Positions 1 through 9,293 are shown, counted from the stretch's first letter. The stretch: 64,000 nucleotides of DNA from Lachnospiraceae bacterium UBA7143 (GCA_002491905.1 DKWV01000044.1:29726-93725); one strand, 5' to 3'. Numbers and translations are program-made. The notes: generated from the sequence alone by a model not told the origin.

Positions 1-497
1 CCCACGACCAGGAGGAGGCGCTCACCATGTCGGACACAATCGTGGTTATGAACCAGGGCTACATCCAGCAGATCGGAAGCCCGGAATCTATCTATAACGA
101 GCCGGAAAACGCTTTTGTGGCGGATTTTATCGGTGACAGCAACATCATCCCCGCCACCATGATCGAGGATAAATTAGTCAGCATACTCGGCACACGCTTT
201 GCCTGTGTGGATACGGGCTTCGGAAAGAACCGCCCGGTGGACGTGGTCATCCGACCGGAGGATGTGATTCTGGTAGAGCCTGCAGACGGGATCATTCAGG
301 GCGTGGTAACTCACCTGATCTTTAAGGGCGTCCACTATGAAATGGAAGTGATGGCAGGCGGTTTTGAGTGGCTGGTGCACTCCACTACCCTTTTCCCCGT
401 TGGGAAGGAAGTGGGAATCCGGGTAGATCCCTTTAACATCCAGATCATGAACAAACCGGAATCTGAGGACGAGGAGGCGGTAATCATTGACATCTAA
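1..497 (+). CDS. potA: Spermidine/putrescine ABC transporter ATPase PotA, C-terminal part
   Basis: This is the C-terminal part of the ATPase that powers polyamine uptake. The reading frame is open to the left edge and enters with HDQEEALTMSD, the switch-histidine (H-loop) segment of an ABC ATPase, so the Walker A and signature motifs lie outside the window. After the H-loop comes the TOBE-type regulatory domain (VDVVIRPEDVILVEP), typical of PotA/CysA-like ATPases. The stop overlaps the start of potB by 11 bases, so translation is probably coupled. The assignment rests mainly on the order potA-potB-potC-potD. The internal ATG at base 27 is a methionine in the H-loop region and not the gene start. 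Confidence 0.93.
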   Translation, partial: HDQEEALTMSDTIVVMNQGYIQQIGSPESIYNEPENAFVADFIGDSNIIPATMIEDKLVSILGTRFACVDTGFGKNRPVDVVIRPEDVILVEPADGIIQGVVTHLIFKGVHYEMEVMAGGFEWLVHSTTLFPVGKEVGIRVDPFNIQIMNKPESEDEEAVIIDI

Positions 498-1305
498 AAA
501 CAAATGGCTGTCCGTGCCCTATCTCTTCTGGTCCGTGGTATTCATCATCATACCCCTCGGCATGATACTCTACTACGGCCTGACCGATAAGACAGGCGCT
601 TTCACACTTGACAATATCATTGCCATCACCACCGCCGGGCACGCGAAGGCGCTCCGCCTTTCCCTGCTGCTTTCCCTGGTCAGCACGCTGGTGTGCTTCC
701 TGCTTGCCTATCCGCTGGCAATGATTCTCGCACGGATACAGGTAAAACGGCACAACTTTATCATACTGATCTTTATTCTGCCCATGTGGATGAACTTTCT
801 GCTGCGCACCCTGGCATGGCAGACCCTGCTCGAAAAAAACGGGGTAATCAACCATATACTTGCCTTCTTCCATCTGCCGGCCCTAAAAATCATCAATACA
901 CCGGCGGCGATCATTCTCGGCATGGTATACAATTTCCTGCCCTTTATGGTACTGCCCCTGTATAACGCGCTTTCAAAGATCGACATAAATGTGATAAACG
1001 CAGCCCACGACCTGGGAGCCGACAACTTTTATACCTTTGTCCGCATTATACTGCCGCTCTCCATCCCAGGCATCATCAGCGGTATTACGATGGTATTTAT
1101 CCCTGCCCTCACCACTTTCGTGATCAGCTCGCTTCTCGGCGGAGGCAAGCTTCTGCTGATCGGGGATGTGATTGAGCAGGAATTTACGCGGACATCCAAC
1201 TGGCATCTGGGCAGCGGTCTTTCTATGGTATTAATGGTCTTTATCCTGATTAACATGGTTTTATCCGCTATTTTTGACAAGGACGGGGAGGGTTCCATGC
1301 TATGA
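487..1305 (+). CDS. potB: Spermidine/putrescine ABC transporter permease PotB
   Basis: PotB is an inner-membrane permease subunit of the polyamine importer. The 272-residue product begins with a hydrophobic segment (PYLFWSVVFIIIPLGMILYY) and has about six membrane spans. The EAA loop that docks onto the ATPase is visible as NAAHDLGADNFYTFVRIILP near residues 168-188. The start is TTG at 487, preceded by a GAGGAGG ribosome binding site inside the end of potA. The end overlaps potC by four bases (ATGA), a sign of translational coupling. Length and motifs match the family. Confidence 0.93.
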   Translation: MTSKNKWLSVPYLFWSVVFIIIPLGMILYYGLTDKTGAFTLDNIIAITTAGHAKALRLSLLLSLVSTLVCFLLAYPLAMILARIQVKRHNFIILIFILPMWMNFLLRTLAWQTLLEKNGVINHILAFFHLPALKIINTPAAIILGMVYNFLPFMVLPLYNALSKIDINVINAAHDLGADNFYTFVRIILPLSIPGIISGITMVFIPALTTFVISSLLGGGKLLLIGDVIEQEFTRTSNWHLGSGLSMVLMVFILINMVLSAIFDKDGEGSML

Positions 1306-2075
1306 GATCTGCTTTGAAGAAAATATATGTGGCCCTGATTATTCTTTTTCTGTACGCCCCTATCGGCACCCTTATGGTGCTGTCCTTTAACAGGAGCAAA
1401 ACAAGGGCGAAGTGGGGCGGCTTTACCATGAAATGGTATATCGGGCTTTTTCAAAATGAGGAGATCCTGCGGGCGCTGTTTAATACCCTGCTCATTGCGC
1501 TGGCATCCTCCCTGATCGCCACAGTGATCGGAACCGTTGCCTGCATCGCCATGACGGGGATGAAACGCCGGTCAAAATCCCTGCTTATGGGCATTACCAA
1601 CATTCCCATGCTGAACGCGGATATCGTCACCGGCATTTCCCTGATGCTGCTCTATATCAGTCTGGGGATCCGGTTCGGCATGGGAACGATTCTGCTGTCG
1701 CACATTACCTTTAACATACCCTACGTGATATTGAGCGTTATGCCCCGCATGAAGCAGTTAAATATCAGCACTTACGAGGCGGCCCTTGACCTGGGTTCCT
1801 CCCCATTAAACGCCTTTTTTAAAGTGGTGTTCCCGGATTTGCTGCCAGGTATCCTCTCAGGATTCCTGATGGCGTTTACAATGTCCTTAGATGATTTCAT
1901 TATCACCCATTTTACCAAGGGTGTGGGCGTGGACACTCTTTCCACAAAAATCTATACCGAAATCAAGAAAGGCATCAAGCCGGAAATGTATGCGCTCTCA
2001 TCGCTTATTTTTGTAACCGTCCTGACCCTGCTGGTTTTAATCAATCTGTCACCGGATAAAAAGGAAAAGAAATGA
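1302..2075 (+). CDS. potC: Spermidine/putrescine ABC transporter permease PotC
   Basis: PotC is the second membrane permease of the polyamine importer and pairs with PotB. The 257-residue product has an N-terminal membrane span followed by five more. Its EAA loop reads EAALDLGSSPLNAFFKVVFP around residues 159-178. The segment SLDDFIITHF near residue 190 is characteristic of PotC/PotI proteins. It overlaps potB and potD by ATGA at both ends, so the four pot genes form one tightly coupled operon. Nothing unusual is seen. Confidence 0.94.
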   Translation: MRSALKKIYVALIILFLYAPIGTLMVLSFNRSKTRAKWGGFTMKWYIGLFQNEEILRALFNTLLIALASSLIATVIGTVACIAMTGMKRRSKSLLMGITNIPMLNADIVTGISLMLLYISLGIRFGMGTILLSHITFNIPYVILSVMPRMKQLNISTYEAALDLGSSPLNAFFKVVFPDLLPGILSGFLMAFTMSLDDFIITHFTKGVGVDTLSTKIYTEIKKGIKPEMYALSSLIFVTVLTLLVLINLSPDKKEKK

Positions 2076-3151
2076 AGAGAATCAAAAAGCAATTTATCAG
2101 ATCCACCGCAGTCCTGCTTTCACTCCTGACTGCCCTGCCCCTTGGCGGCTGTACTTCCTCTGGCCGGGGGATAAACGGACAGGTCATCGTCTATAACTGG
2201 GGGGAATATATTGATCCCGAAACCATCCGGCTGTTTGAGGAGGAAAGCGGCATCAAGGTAATCTACGATGAGTTCGAAACCAATGAAAGCATGTACCCCA
2301 AGGTGGAATCCGGGGCCGTCGCCTACGATATCGCCTGCCCTTCCGACTATATGATCAGCCGGATGATCGAAAACGGAATGCTGGCGGAGATCGACTACGA
2401 AAAGATACCGAACGCCAAAAAAAATATCGGCGCGCAGTACTACGAACAGTCCCGGGGCTTTGATCCTGAAAACAAGTACGCCGTTCCATACTGCTGGGGT
2501 ACCGTCGGCATTCTCTACAACAAGACTATGGTCGATGAGCCGATCACCCGATGGGAACAGCTCTGGGACGAAAAGTATGCGGACAATATCCTGATGCAGG
2601 ATTCCGTCCGCGACGCTTTCATGGTTGCAGAAAAGCGCAACGGGGATTCCATGAACACGCTGGATCCTGAAAAGCTTACAGCCGCAAAGAATCTTCTGAT
2701 CGAGCAGAAGCCGCTGGTGCAGGCCTATGTGGTCGATCAGGTGCGCGACAAGATGATCGGCGGGGAGGCCGCCATCGGCGTGATTTACTCCGGCGAAGCG
2801 ATTTATACCCAGAAGGAGAATCCTGATCTGGTCTATGTCATTCCCGAGGAAGGGACGAATGTCTGGATTGATTCGTGGGTTATCTTAAAGAATGCACCTA
2901 ATAAGGAAAATGCTGAGAAATTTATCGACTTTATGTGCCGCGCGGATATCGCACTCATGAACTTTGATTACATCACCTACTCCACGCCGAACGTGGCTGC
3001 AAGGGAGCTGATTGAGGATGAGACTGTCAAAAATTCCGAGATCGCCTTTCCCGATCTGTCACAGTACAGTAATCTGGAAACTTACGTGTACCTGGGTGAG
3101 GAGGGGGATTCCCTTTATAATGAACTGTGGAAAGAGGTGAAGGCATATTAG
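2072..3151 (+). CDS. potD: Spermidine/putrescine-binding lipoprotein PotD
   Basis: PotD is the extracytoplasmic polyamine-binding subunit that delivers substrate to PotBC. The 359-residue product has a basic N-terminus, a hydrophobic stretch and a lipobox-like LPLGGC with the lipidated cysteine at about residue 27, so it should be membrane-anchored on the outer face. The mature part opens with VIVYNWGEYIDPE, a hallmark of polyamine-binding proteins, and contains the conserved YDIACPSDYMI region. Whether spermidine or putrescine is preferred cannot be told from sequence. It is the last gene of the operon and its stop codon lies in a hairpin. Confidence 0.94.
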   Translation: MKRIKKQFIRSTAVLLSLLTALPLGGCTSSGRGINGQVIVYNWGEYIDPETIRLFEEESGIKVIYDEFETNESMYPKVESGAVAYDIACPSDYMISRMIENGMLAEIDYEKIPNAKKNIGAQYYEQSRGFDPENKYAVPYCWGTVGILYNKTMVDEPITRWEQLWDEKYADNILMQDSVRDAFMVAEKRNGDSMNTLDPEKLTAAKNLLIEQKPLVQAYVVDQVRDKMIGGEAAIGVIYSGEAIYTQKENPDLVYVIPEEGTNVWIDSWVILKNAPNKENAEKFIDFMCRADIALMNFDYITYSTPNVAARELIEDETVKNSEIAFPDLSQYSNLETYVYLGEEGDSLYNELWKEVKAY

Positions 3152-3161
3152 CCTTCACCTC
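3134..3161. terminator. Hairpin between convergent genes
   Basis: An 11-base perfect inverted repeat, GAGGTGAAGGC and GCCTTCACCTC, encloses a six-base loop containing most of the potD stop codon. It separates the convergent potD and DUF4358 genes. Neither side has a strong T-run (only TTT on the minus strand), so it is a possible weak bidirectional terminator. Confidence 0.5.
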
Positions 3162-3171
3162 CTAATCTGAC

Positions 3172-3669
3172 CTACAAATTCTGGAACGCCGTATTCATCG
3201 CATACGCTTCCCCGCTGGAGCTCATGATAAAGAAAATCACATCCCCGCGGCTCTCAATCAGTGTGGTCTCCGCACTGACACAGACCCACTTATCCGGGTC
3301 CGCATGATCCTTCAGCGCCTGCTTGGCTGATTCCACATCGGCCTCGTCCACCCGCAGCAGCACACACTGGTAAGCCATAGAGGACATTTTCGGCATGGAT
3401 ACCACGCCCTCCGTATATGTGATCTCATCCGTACCGAGAATATAGCTTTCCAGATCGTCCGTCAGGTCAACCGTTTCGTAGCTGTCCAGATTATCCTTGA
3501 AATCCTGTGAGAGATCCGCGTTCGCATAGAGCGAATCCATAATATCCCTGAGGCTTCCGCTCAGATTGTCCGCTTTTGCCTCCCTCGACCCGCAGGCGCT
3601 GCAAAGCATTCCCGCAATCAACACCAATAATCCTGTCAACAATGCCGTTCTCTTCATTTTACGCTTCAT
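3172..3669 (-). CDS. DUF4358-type lipoprotein
   Basis: This is a small lipoprotein of unknown function that resembles DUF4358, a family common in Clostridia. The N-terminus is basic, then a hydrophobic run ends in LCSAC, giving a lipidated cysteine at about residue 26. The mature part of about 140 residues is acidic and ends SSSGEAYAMNTAFQNL. No catalytic motif is visible. The first ATG is very close to its AAGGAA sequence, so the in-frame ATG four codons later (3657) could be the true start. It converges with potD and has no obvious functional partner. Confidence 0.75.
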   Translation of the reverse strand: MKRKMKRTALLTGLLVLIAGMLCSACGSREAKADNLSGSLRDIMDSLYANADLSQDFKDNLDSYETVDLTDDLESYILGTDEITYTEGVVSMPKMSSMAYQCVLLRVDEADVESAKQALKDHADPDKWVCVSAETTLIESRGDVIFFIMSSSGEAYAMNTAFQNL

Positions 3670-3764
3670 TTCCTTTTCTGTGGTTAATGGCAGGACTCTT
3701 CAAAATCCGTGCCTTCTACTGCTCTATTTTTTCCTGTTTCCCCGTATTTATCCGCACATTTCCC

Positions 3765-4358
3765 TCAACTTCCCTTTTTATCCGAGAGAAGCGGCTTGAT
3801 CGTCTTATATATTTTACTTGACTTCTTATTGTCCGCACTTGGATATTTTTTCATCAGCGCATTCATAATACCCTGCTTTGTCTTATACTGCTGGACGATT
3901 TTCAGTACCTCGTCCACGCTTACGTCAGTTTCCTCCTTGAGAATCTCCTGCAGTTTTTCCGATAATTTTTCTTTGAGTTCCTGCGTCTCATGGTCGTGGC
4001 TGCGTCCCGTGATATCGGCAATCAGCGTCACCGAAACACTTCGGTTCTTCCAATAGCCGCTCAGAATCTCGAATCCCTTATCCTTGCTGACAATATAATA
4101 CGTATCCGCCGTCTGGTTCGCAATCAGATATCCCAGCTGCGTGGCAAGTTGAAAATCCAGCGCATTCTTGCTGCCCACCTCAACCTTGCAAAACTCAATC
4201 GCCGCCTTGGATTCTATGATCCTCCTGTGCTGGTCAAAGGTAATGCTGTCCGCGTTTTTACTGTAAAAAATGCATACCTTATCGTCCTCACCTAGCCTGT
4301 GTATACCGTCCAGGCCGTCCTTTTTTACATTCTCAAAATCTACTAAATAGTAACTCAT
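3765..4358 (-). CDS. PIN-like (NYN-type) domain protein
   Basis: This looks like a small cytoplasmic protein with a PIN/NYN-type nuclease fold. The N-terminus, YYLVDFENVKKDGLDGI, carries the early Asp and Glu-Asn expected of this fold. A second acidic cluster is seen at ALDFQLATQLGYL, and the ADTYYIVSKDKGFE segment matches the third conserved strand with its aspartate. The C-terminal 70 residues are lysine-rich and helical. A GGGGAAGAG ribosome binding site precedes the ATG. RNA cleavage is plausible from the fold but the substrate is unknown. No antitoxin-like gene adjoins it, so a toxin role is not supported. Confidence 0.75.
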   Translation of the reverse strand: MSYYLVDFENVKKDGLDGIHRLGEDDKVCIFYSKNADSITFDQHRRIIESKAAIEFCKVEVGSKNALDFQLATQLGYLIANQTADTYYIVSKDKGFEILSGYWKNRSVSVTLIADITGRSHDHETQELKEKLSEKLQEILKEETDVSVDEVLKIVQQYKTKQGIMNALMKKYPSADNKKSSKIYKTIKPLLSDKKGS

Positions 4359-4379
4359 CTCTTCCCCTTCTCAGTCTTA

Positions 4380-5246
4380 CTATACCGATACCGGCTTTGC
4401 CTCTCCCAGCTTTGCCTTGAAAAACGCGATGATCCGCTGCCAGATTTCCTCCTGGAAAAACGGCATGTCCGCATGATCGGCGCCTTCCAAAACCAGAAGC
4501 TTTACATCCGCTCCCGCCGCCTCCAGCCTGTCATGCAGGATTTCTCCCTGTTCAAACGGAACCGTGTGGTCGTTGTCACCGTGTATAATCAAAAACGGGG
4601 GCGCATCCTTCGTCACAAAACTCACAGGACATATCTTAAGCGCTTCCTCCTGATTCAGCATCACATTTTTGCCAAGCAGCAGGGATTCCATCGAGGCCGC
4701 CGACTCCACCGGGGAATTATACTTAAACCCTGTCACGTCTGCAGGCGGATACCAGGGGCAGGCCGCCTGAACCTTGCTGGAAAACTCCGTAAACGCGCCC
4801 ACGTCAAATGCCGGATCGTCCGCCAGCGCCGCCATAGCCGCCAGATAACCGCCAGCCGACTCTCCCATCACGCCAAACCGTTCCGTATCAATGTTGTAGC
4901 GGTCACTGAGCGCCCGCAGATAACGGATCCCCGCTTTCACGTCCTGCAGCTGCATGGGAAAACATCCCTCGTTGGTGGTGCGGTACTCCACACTCGCCAC
5001 AACGAATCCGCTTCGGGCAAGTTCCGCCAGATAAGCCGTATGCGCGCTGCGGTCCAGCCGTATCCAGGCCCCGCCGCAGATCCACACGACGCAGGGATAT
5101 TTTTTCGTTCTGTCCTCGGGATAAATGATATCCATCTTCAGATCTCTTCTCGTGTGATCGTACCACGCATCCACCTGGGCAAATGTCACCCCCGACACGA
5201 AGCTGTACTGCGGCGCAGTCACCTTCACTTTCAACTTTTCTCTCAT
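4380..5246 (-). CDS. Alpha/beta hydrolase, esterase/lipase-like
   Basis: This is a serine hydrolase of the carboxylesterase/BD-FAE type, likely cytoplasmic because no signal peptide is seen. The oxyanion-hole glycines appear in VVWICGGAW (residues 53-61), the nucleophile elbow is GESAGG with Ser at about 130, the acid is in HGDNDHTVP (Asp about 226) and the histidine in GADHAD (about 258). The 288-residue length fits. Relatives hydrolyse short acyl esters, including acetyl or feruloyl groups on plant polymers, but the substrate cannot be assigned here. The ATG has an AAGGA site nine bases upstream. It lies 22 bases downstream of the histidine-kinase stop codon and may be co-transcribed with it. 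Confidence 0.85.
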   Translation of the reverse strand: MREKLKVKVTAPQYSFVSGVTFAQVDAWYDHTRRDLKMDIIYPEDRTKKYPCVVWICGGAWIRLDRSAHTAYLAELARSGFVVASVEYRTTNEGCFPMQLQDVKAGIRYLRALSDRYNIDTERFGVMGESAGGYLAAMAALADDPAFDVGAFTEFSSKVQAACPWYPPADVTGFKYNSPVESAASMESLLLGKNVMLNQEEALKICPVSFVTKDAPPFLIIHGDNDHTVPFEQGEILHDRLEAAGADVKLLVLEGADHADMPFFQEEIWQRIIAFFKAKLGEAKPVSV

Positions 5247-5268
5247 GACAGTTCGTCCTTCCTTCTTT

Positions 5269-7464
5269 CTATGTGTTACTATGTATCTTCTCCTGCGGCA
5301 TCCAGTGCATCATAAGCCGCTCCAGTTTCGCTTGGTCAATGGGCTTTGCCAGAAAATCATCAAAGCCAGCCGATATATACTGTTCCTTTGCTCCCACGAT
5401 CGCGTTTGCCGTCAGCATGATCACCGGCGTGTCCCTGCAGAGATTATCCGGCATCTCCCTCATGCGCTGCATGGTCTCCATACCGTCCATCTCCGGCATC
5501 ATGTGGTCTAAGAAAATGATGTCGTAATGTTTCTGTCTGATATGATCCAGACACTCCATGCCGCTCCCCACATCCGTAATCCTGACCTGCGTCTGTTTCA
5601 AGAGCCCGCAGAACACCCTCCTGTTCACACGGTTATCATCCACAAGAAGGATCTCGCCCTCCGGCGCCGTAAAGCTGGCCTGATAATTATGTTCTTTGGC
5701 CGCTTTTCTCGCGCGCTCCTGAAAACTGCCAATCGGCTCCGCATTCACAATGCCCTGCCGCAGCGCAAAGAAGAAGCGGGTTCCCTCTCCGTAGACACTC
5801 TCCACATGCAGATCCGTATGCATCAGTTTGAGGAGCTGCAAGGATATATTCATCCCAAGCCCCGTGCCCTCAATATTCCGGTTTTTCTCTTCGTCAATGC
5901 GCTCAAAAGCGGAGAACAGTCTCGGTATATCTTCCTGCCTGATGCCCACTCCTGTGTCACGCACCGTAAAATGCAGGATCTCCTCATCTCCATCACGCTC
6001 CCCTGTCACCTCAAATGTGACCGTTCCCTTGCGGGTATATTTCACCGCATTCGTCAATAAATTCACAAGCACCTGGCGGATACGCAGATCGTCTCCGTAA
6101 AGCTTGGAAGGCAGATTGGAATCCACGGATACATCGAACCGCAGTCCCTTTTCCTGTGCCCGCAGGGAAAAGATATTAAACAGATCATTCAACATGCTGT
6201 TAAACTCATACTCGGCAGGCACAATCTCCATTTTGCCCGATTCAATTTTGGAAAAATCCAAAATATCATTGATGATCCCCAAAAGCGCGTGGGCGGAGGT
6301 CTTGATATCCATAGAGTACTTTTTCACATCCTCCTCGGAAGACTCCCGGAGCACCATCTCGTTCATACCGATCACCGCATTGATCGGCGTTCTGATTTCA
6401 TGGGACATTCTGGCGAGGAACTCCGACTTGGCACGGTTCGCCTTCTCCGCGTTCGCCTTGAGAAGCTGCATCTGCTCGATCTGTTTCCGGCTCTGGGTCA
6501 TATCAACGAACATAATGGAATAACCCACAAGCATCCTGTTGTTCCAGATTTTATTGGCATGTACCTCAAAGGTATGGTTGCAGCTGATATGTTCAAAATA
6601 GTTATTGGCGGCAAAGATCTCCTTCAGATTCTCCCTGCAGACCTGCTCTCCCTTTCTATAGCGTGAAAGGTTCGGAAAAAGCTCCCTCGCCTTGTCATTT
6701 GCCTCCACAAACCCACCGTCCGCATCCACGATCAGCACCGCCTCATCCATTGACTTGATAATATCTTCGTGGGCTGTAACCGTAATATCAAACACATGGA
6801 AAAAAATGATTACGATTCCAAACGCTATGATACTCATCGCTTCGCAGGCAGGCACCGCGTCATACCCTTCTATCAGCTGAAAAATGTCGCACAAAAATCC
6901 CGGAACCGGCAGGATGCTGCAAATGCCCAGCGCAATCAGATTGATATTCCGTTTGCCCTTTCCCAGCCTTTTGTTCGCCTGCATCGTCATGATAAAACAG
7001 CCTGTCATGTGAATAAACATATGTATCAAAAAGATATAGTGAAGCGGCCCCTTTTCCAAAATCAAATGTGGAAAAAGCCCCTCCGTCACGAAAGAGACCC
7101 TTGAATAATAAATGGGCGTGTACCGGTATCCCCAGATACACAGAAGCACCAGCCCGTCCAGACAGAACATAAGCGCCTCCAGTTTCCCGGAGAGATTGTA
7201 GCCGCAGTATCTGGCGACAAAGATAAACAGAAAGGTGCTCATAAACGCACCGCCCATGAACTCCACGCGCACGGCGATCATTGCCTCGCCGATATCTCTG
7301 GAAAGCAGTTCCAGCAGATATCCGGCGTTTTGAATTGCGCCGAAAAAGCCGACGCAGAGCATCAGCTTGGAGAGCATAGTTTCACGCTGTCTCGTCATGA
7401 TAATTACGAAACAAAAGCACCCCAGAACCATGAGAATCTGGAACCCTACTAAAATACTGTACAT
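5269..7464 (-). CDS. Hybrid sensor histidine kinase with 7TM N-terminus and receiver domain
   Basis: This is a membrane signalling kinase. The first 230 residues are hydrophobic and fit the 7TM region found at the N-terminus of some histidine kinases. A PAS-like segment follows (about 235-330), then a HisKA domain with the phospho-accepting His in MSHEIRTPINAV (about residue 355). The HATPase has the N-box VNLLTNAVKY and G-boxes DTGVGI and GTGLGM. A C-terminal receiver domain carries DD and the phospho-accepting Asp in IIFLDHMMPEMDG. All catalytic residues appear intact. The ATG at 7464 with a GAGGGA site is preferred over the ATG at 7476. No separate response regulator or output domain adjoins it, so its target is unknown. 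Confidence 0.88.
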   Translation of the reverse strand: MYSILVGFQILMVLGCFCFVIIMTRQRETMLSKLMLCVGFFGAIQNAGYLLELLSRDIGEAMIAVRVEFMGGAFMSTFLFIFVARYCGYNLSGKLEALMFCLDGLVLLCIWGYRYTPIYYSRVSFVTEGLFPHLILEKGPLHYIFLIHMFIHMTGCFIMTMQANKRLGKGKRNINLIALGICSILPVPGFLCDIFQLIEGYDAVPACEAMSIIAFGIVIIFFHVFDITVTAHEDIIKSMDEAVLIVDADGGFVEANDKARELFPNLSRYRKGEQVCRENLKEIFAANNYFEHISCNHTFEVHANKIWNNRMLVGYSIMFVDMTQSRKQIEQMQLLKANAEKANRAKSEFLARMSHEIRTPINAVIGMNEMVLRESSEEDVKKYSMDIKTSAHALLGIINDILDFSKIESGKMEIVPAEYEFNSMLNDLFNIFSLRAQEKGLRFDVSVDSNLPSKLYGDDLRIRQVLVNLLTNAVKYTRKGTVTFEVTGERDGDEEILHFTVRDTGVGIRQEDIPRLFSAFERIDEEKNRNIEGTGLGMNISLQLLKLMHTDLHVESVYGEGTRFFFALRQGIVNAEPIGSFQERARKAAKEHNYQASFTAPEGEILLVDDNRVNRRVFCGLLKQTQVRITDVGSGMECLDHIRQKHYDIIFLDHMMPEMDGMETMQRMREMPDNLCRDTPVIMLTANAIVGAKEQYISAGFDDFLAKPIDQAKLERLMMHWMPQEKIHSNT

Positions 7465-7491
7465 ACTTTCCCTCATCCTAAATCATTGAGC

Positions 7492-7522
7492 AGGGGAAAT
7501 CCCCCGTACAGGAAATTCCCCT
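7492..7522 (-). terminator. Weak hairpin after the ferritin-like gene
   Basis: AGGGGAA and TTCCCCT form a seven-base stem between the ferritin-like gene and the histidine kinase. No T-run follows, so its role as a terminator is doubtful. Confidence 0.25.
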
Positions 7523-7549
7523 ACCCATGCCGCTCCCGGCCATCAGTTC

Positions 7550-8008
7550 TTACGCCATCGCGTTTGCCTGCTTATACTTATAAAGCATCTCCGCGTGGTT
7601 CTGCTCCTCAACCTGTATGTCGGCAAGAAGCTTTCTCAAGCCCGAATTGTCGCAGGAAAACACGTTGGTATTGTACTCTCCCGACACCAGCTTCTCTGTT
7701 CCGATACAGTCTGTGGCAAGGAAACAGTCATGTTCCTTATCCGCGGCGTTCGCGCCGTCCTTGTATGTGCCCTTGGGCGCATAATTCTTTCCCTGCGAAT
7801 CGTTGCAGTCACATTCCGGCACATTGCCGTGAAGCGCCTGCCCGATGGACTGGTAATGCTTCTGCTCATCCTGCTGCAGCGTCCGAAACAGGCTCTGAAG
7901 CTCCGTGTCTTTTGCCTGGGAAGCATACTTTTCATACTTTGTGATACAGGACTTTTCCTGTGTCTGCAAATCCCGCAGCGCGGTTGTCTCTTTCTCCGTC
8001 AATATCAT
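7550..8008 (-). CDS. Ferritin-like / CotF-like spore coat family protein
   Basis: This is a small four-helix-bundle protein resembling the CotF/ferritin-like family of Clostridia. Two helical pairs are visible, with Glu and His residues spaced as in ferritin-like folds: LQQDEQKHYQSI in the first half and IQVEEQNHAEMLYKY near the C-terminus. The middle region around CDCNDSQGKNYAP is loop-like. Relatives include spore coat proteins and rubrerythrin-like proteins. The actual role, metal content and location are not shown by sequence. The start is the ATG at 8008, which has AAGGAG eight bases upstream; the in-frame GTG at 8017 overlaps that site and is unlikely. A consensus promoter lies upstream. 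Confidence 0.75.
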   Translation of the reverse strand: MILTEKETTALRDLQTQEKSCITKYEKYASQAKDTELQSLFRTLQQDEQKHYQSIGQALHGNVPECDCNDSQGKNYAPKGTYKDGANAADKEHDCFLATDCIGTEKLVSGEYNTNVFSCDNSGLRKLLADIQVEEQNHAEMLYKYKQANAMA

Positions 8009-8129
8009 GGTCAACACTCCTTTCTTCTGGACGTCACAGCAGTCACGCCTAACCGTACACTCTCTGTCGTCCTCTCATTGCGAGTATTGCCATTTCGACT
8101 AAAATCCATTCACGAACACTATAGCATTT

Positions 8130-8158
8130 ATTATACACGGTTCCATAAGGGAAGACAA
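8130..8158 (-). promoter_or_regulatory. Promoter of the ferritin-like gene
   Basis: On the minus strand TTGTCT (8158-8153) and a perfect TATAAT (8135-8130) are separated by 17 bases, a near-consensus vegetative promoter. It gives a leader of roughly 115 bases before the ATG at 8008. Confidence 0.75.
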
Positions 8159-8203
8159 GGAAATCAATGTTTCTATATTATAAAACGACTCCCACAGCGT
8201 ATC

Positions 8204-8237
8204 AAAACCCCGCAAGCTTTTGCAAACTTGCGGGGTT
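8204..8237 (-). terminator. Rho-independent terminator after the GGGtGRT gene
   Basis: CCCCGCAAG and CTTGCGGGG form a nine-base GC-rich stem with a ten-base loop. On the minus strand it is followed by TTTT. It lies about 45 bases past the GGGtGRT stop codon. Confidence 0.85.
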
Positions 8238-8282
8238 CCCTTATCTCTTTCATTCTACTTTTAAAAACTTTCGACGACTTCT

Positions 8283-9293
8283 TTAGAACTTGCCAGCCTT
8301 TGCTGCCTCCTCGATACTAACCGCAACAGCAACAGTAGCGCCTACCATCGGGTTGTTACCCATACCGATCAGACCCATCATCTCAACGTGTGCCGGAACG
8401 GAAGAGGAACCTGCAAACTGTGCGTCAGAGTGCATACGGCCCAAAGTATCCGTGAAACCGTAGGATGCAGGACCTGCAGCCATGTTATCGGGATGCAGGG
8501 TACGGCCTGTGCCGCCGCCGGATGCTACGGAGAAATACTTCTTGCCAGCCTCTATTCTCTCTTTCTTGTATGTACCTGCTACCGGATGCTGGAATCTGGT
8601 GGGGTTGGTGGAGTTACCGGTGATGGACACATCCACGTTCTCCTTCCACATGATAGCCACGCCCTCGGGCACAGAGTTCGCGCCGTAGCAGTTTACCTTG
8701 GAGCGAAGGCCCTCAGAGTAAGGGGTCCTGCTCACTTCCTTCACCTCGTTGGTGTAGGGATCATACTCGGTCTCCACAAAGGTGAAGCCGTTGATTCTGG
8801 AAATGATCTTCGCCGCGTCCTTGCCGAGACCGTTCAGGATCACGCGCAGGGGTTTCTGACGAACCTTGTTTGCTTTCTCAGCGATACCGATTGCACCTTC
8901 CGCCGCTGCAAAGGACTCGTGGCCAGCCAGGAATGCGAAACAGTCCGTATCTTCCTCAAGGAGCATCTTTCCTAAGTTACCATGTCCAAGACCTACTTTA
9001 CGGGTATCAGCCACGGAACCGGGAATACAGAATGCCTGCAGGCCCTCACCGATCGCTGCCGCAGCGTCAGCCGCTTTCTTGCATCCTTTCTTGATTGCGA
9101 TTGCCGCACCTACGGTGTAAGCCCAACATGCGTTCTCAAAACAGATGGGCTGGATCTTCTTCACCTGCTCATATACATCCAAGCCGGCGTCTTTTGTGAT
9201 TTTCTCGGCTTCTTCGATAGAAGAAATGCCATAGCTGCTCAATACGGAATTGATTTTATCAATTCTTCTCTCATATGATTCAAATAAAGCCAT
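8283..9293 (-). CDS. GGGtGRT protein of unknown function
   Basis: This 336-residue cytoplasmic protein belongs to the family named after its GGGTGRT motif, here in SVASGGGTGRTLHPDNM near residue 255. Other conserved blocks are GHGNLGKMLLEED, GHESFAAAEGAIGIAEKANK and a glycine-rich C-terminus GLIGMGNNPMVGATVAVAVS. No known catalytic motif is visible and the biochemical role is not established as far as I know. An AGGAGGAG site precedes the ATG. It follows the Fe-S scaffold-like gene by 21 bases, and the two are probably one operon ending at the terminator at 8204-8237. A partner role in Fe-S chemistry or redox is inference from that pairing only. Confidence 0.85.
   Translation of the reverse strand: MALFESYERRIDKINSVLSSYGISSIEEAEKITKDAGLDVYEQVKKIQPICFENACWAYTVGAAIAIKKGCKKAADAAAAIGEGLQAFCIPGSVADTRKVGLGHGNLGKMLLEEDTDCFAFLAGHESFAAAEGAIGIAEKANKVRQKPLRVILNGLGKDAAKIISRINGFTFVETEYDPYTNEVKEVSRTPYSEGLRSKVNCYGANSVPEGVAIMWKENVDVSITGNSTNPTRFQHPVAGTYKKERIEAGKKYFSVASGGGTGRTLHPDNMAAGPASYGFTDTLGRMHSDAQFAGSSSVPAHVEMMGLIGMGNNPMVGATVAVAVSIEEAAKAGKF

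Noticed and set aside
3765..4358. Toxin-antitoxin system around the PIN-like protein
   Set aside because: No small antitoxin-like gene adjoins it and the fold is of the general NYN/PIN type.
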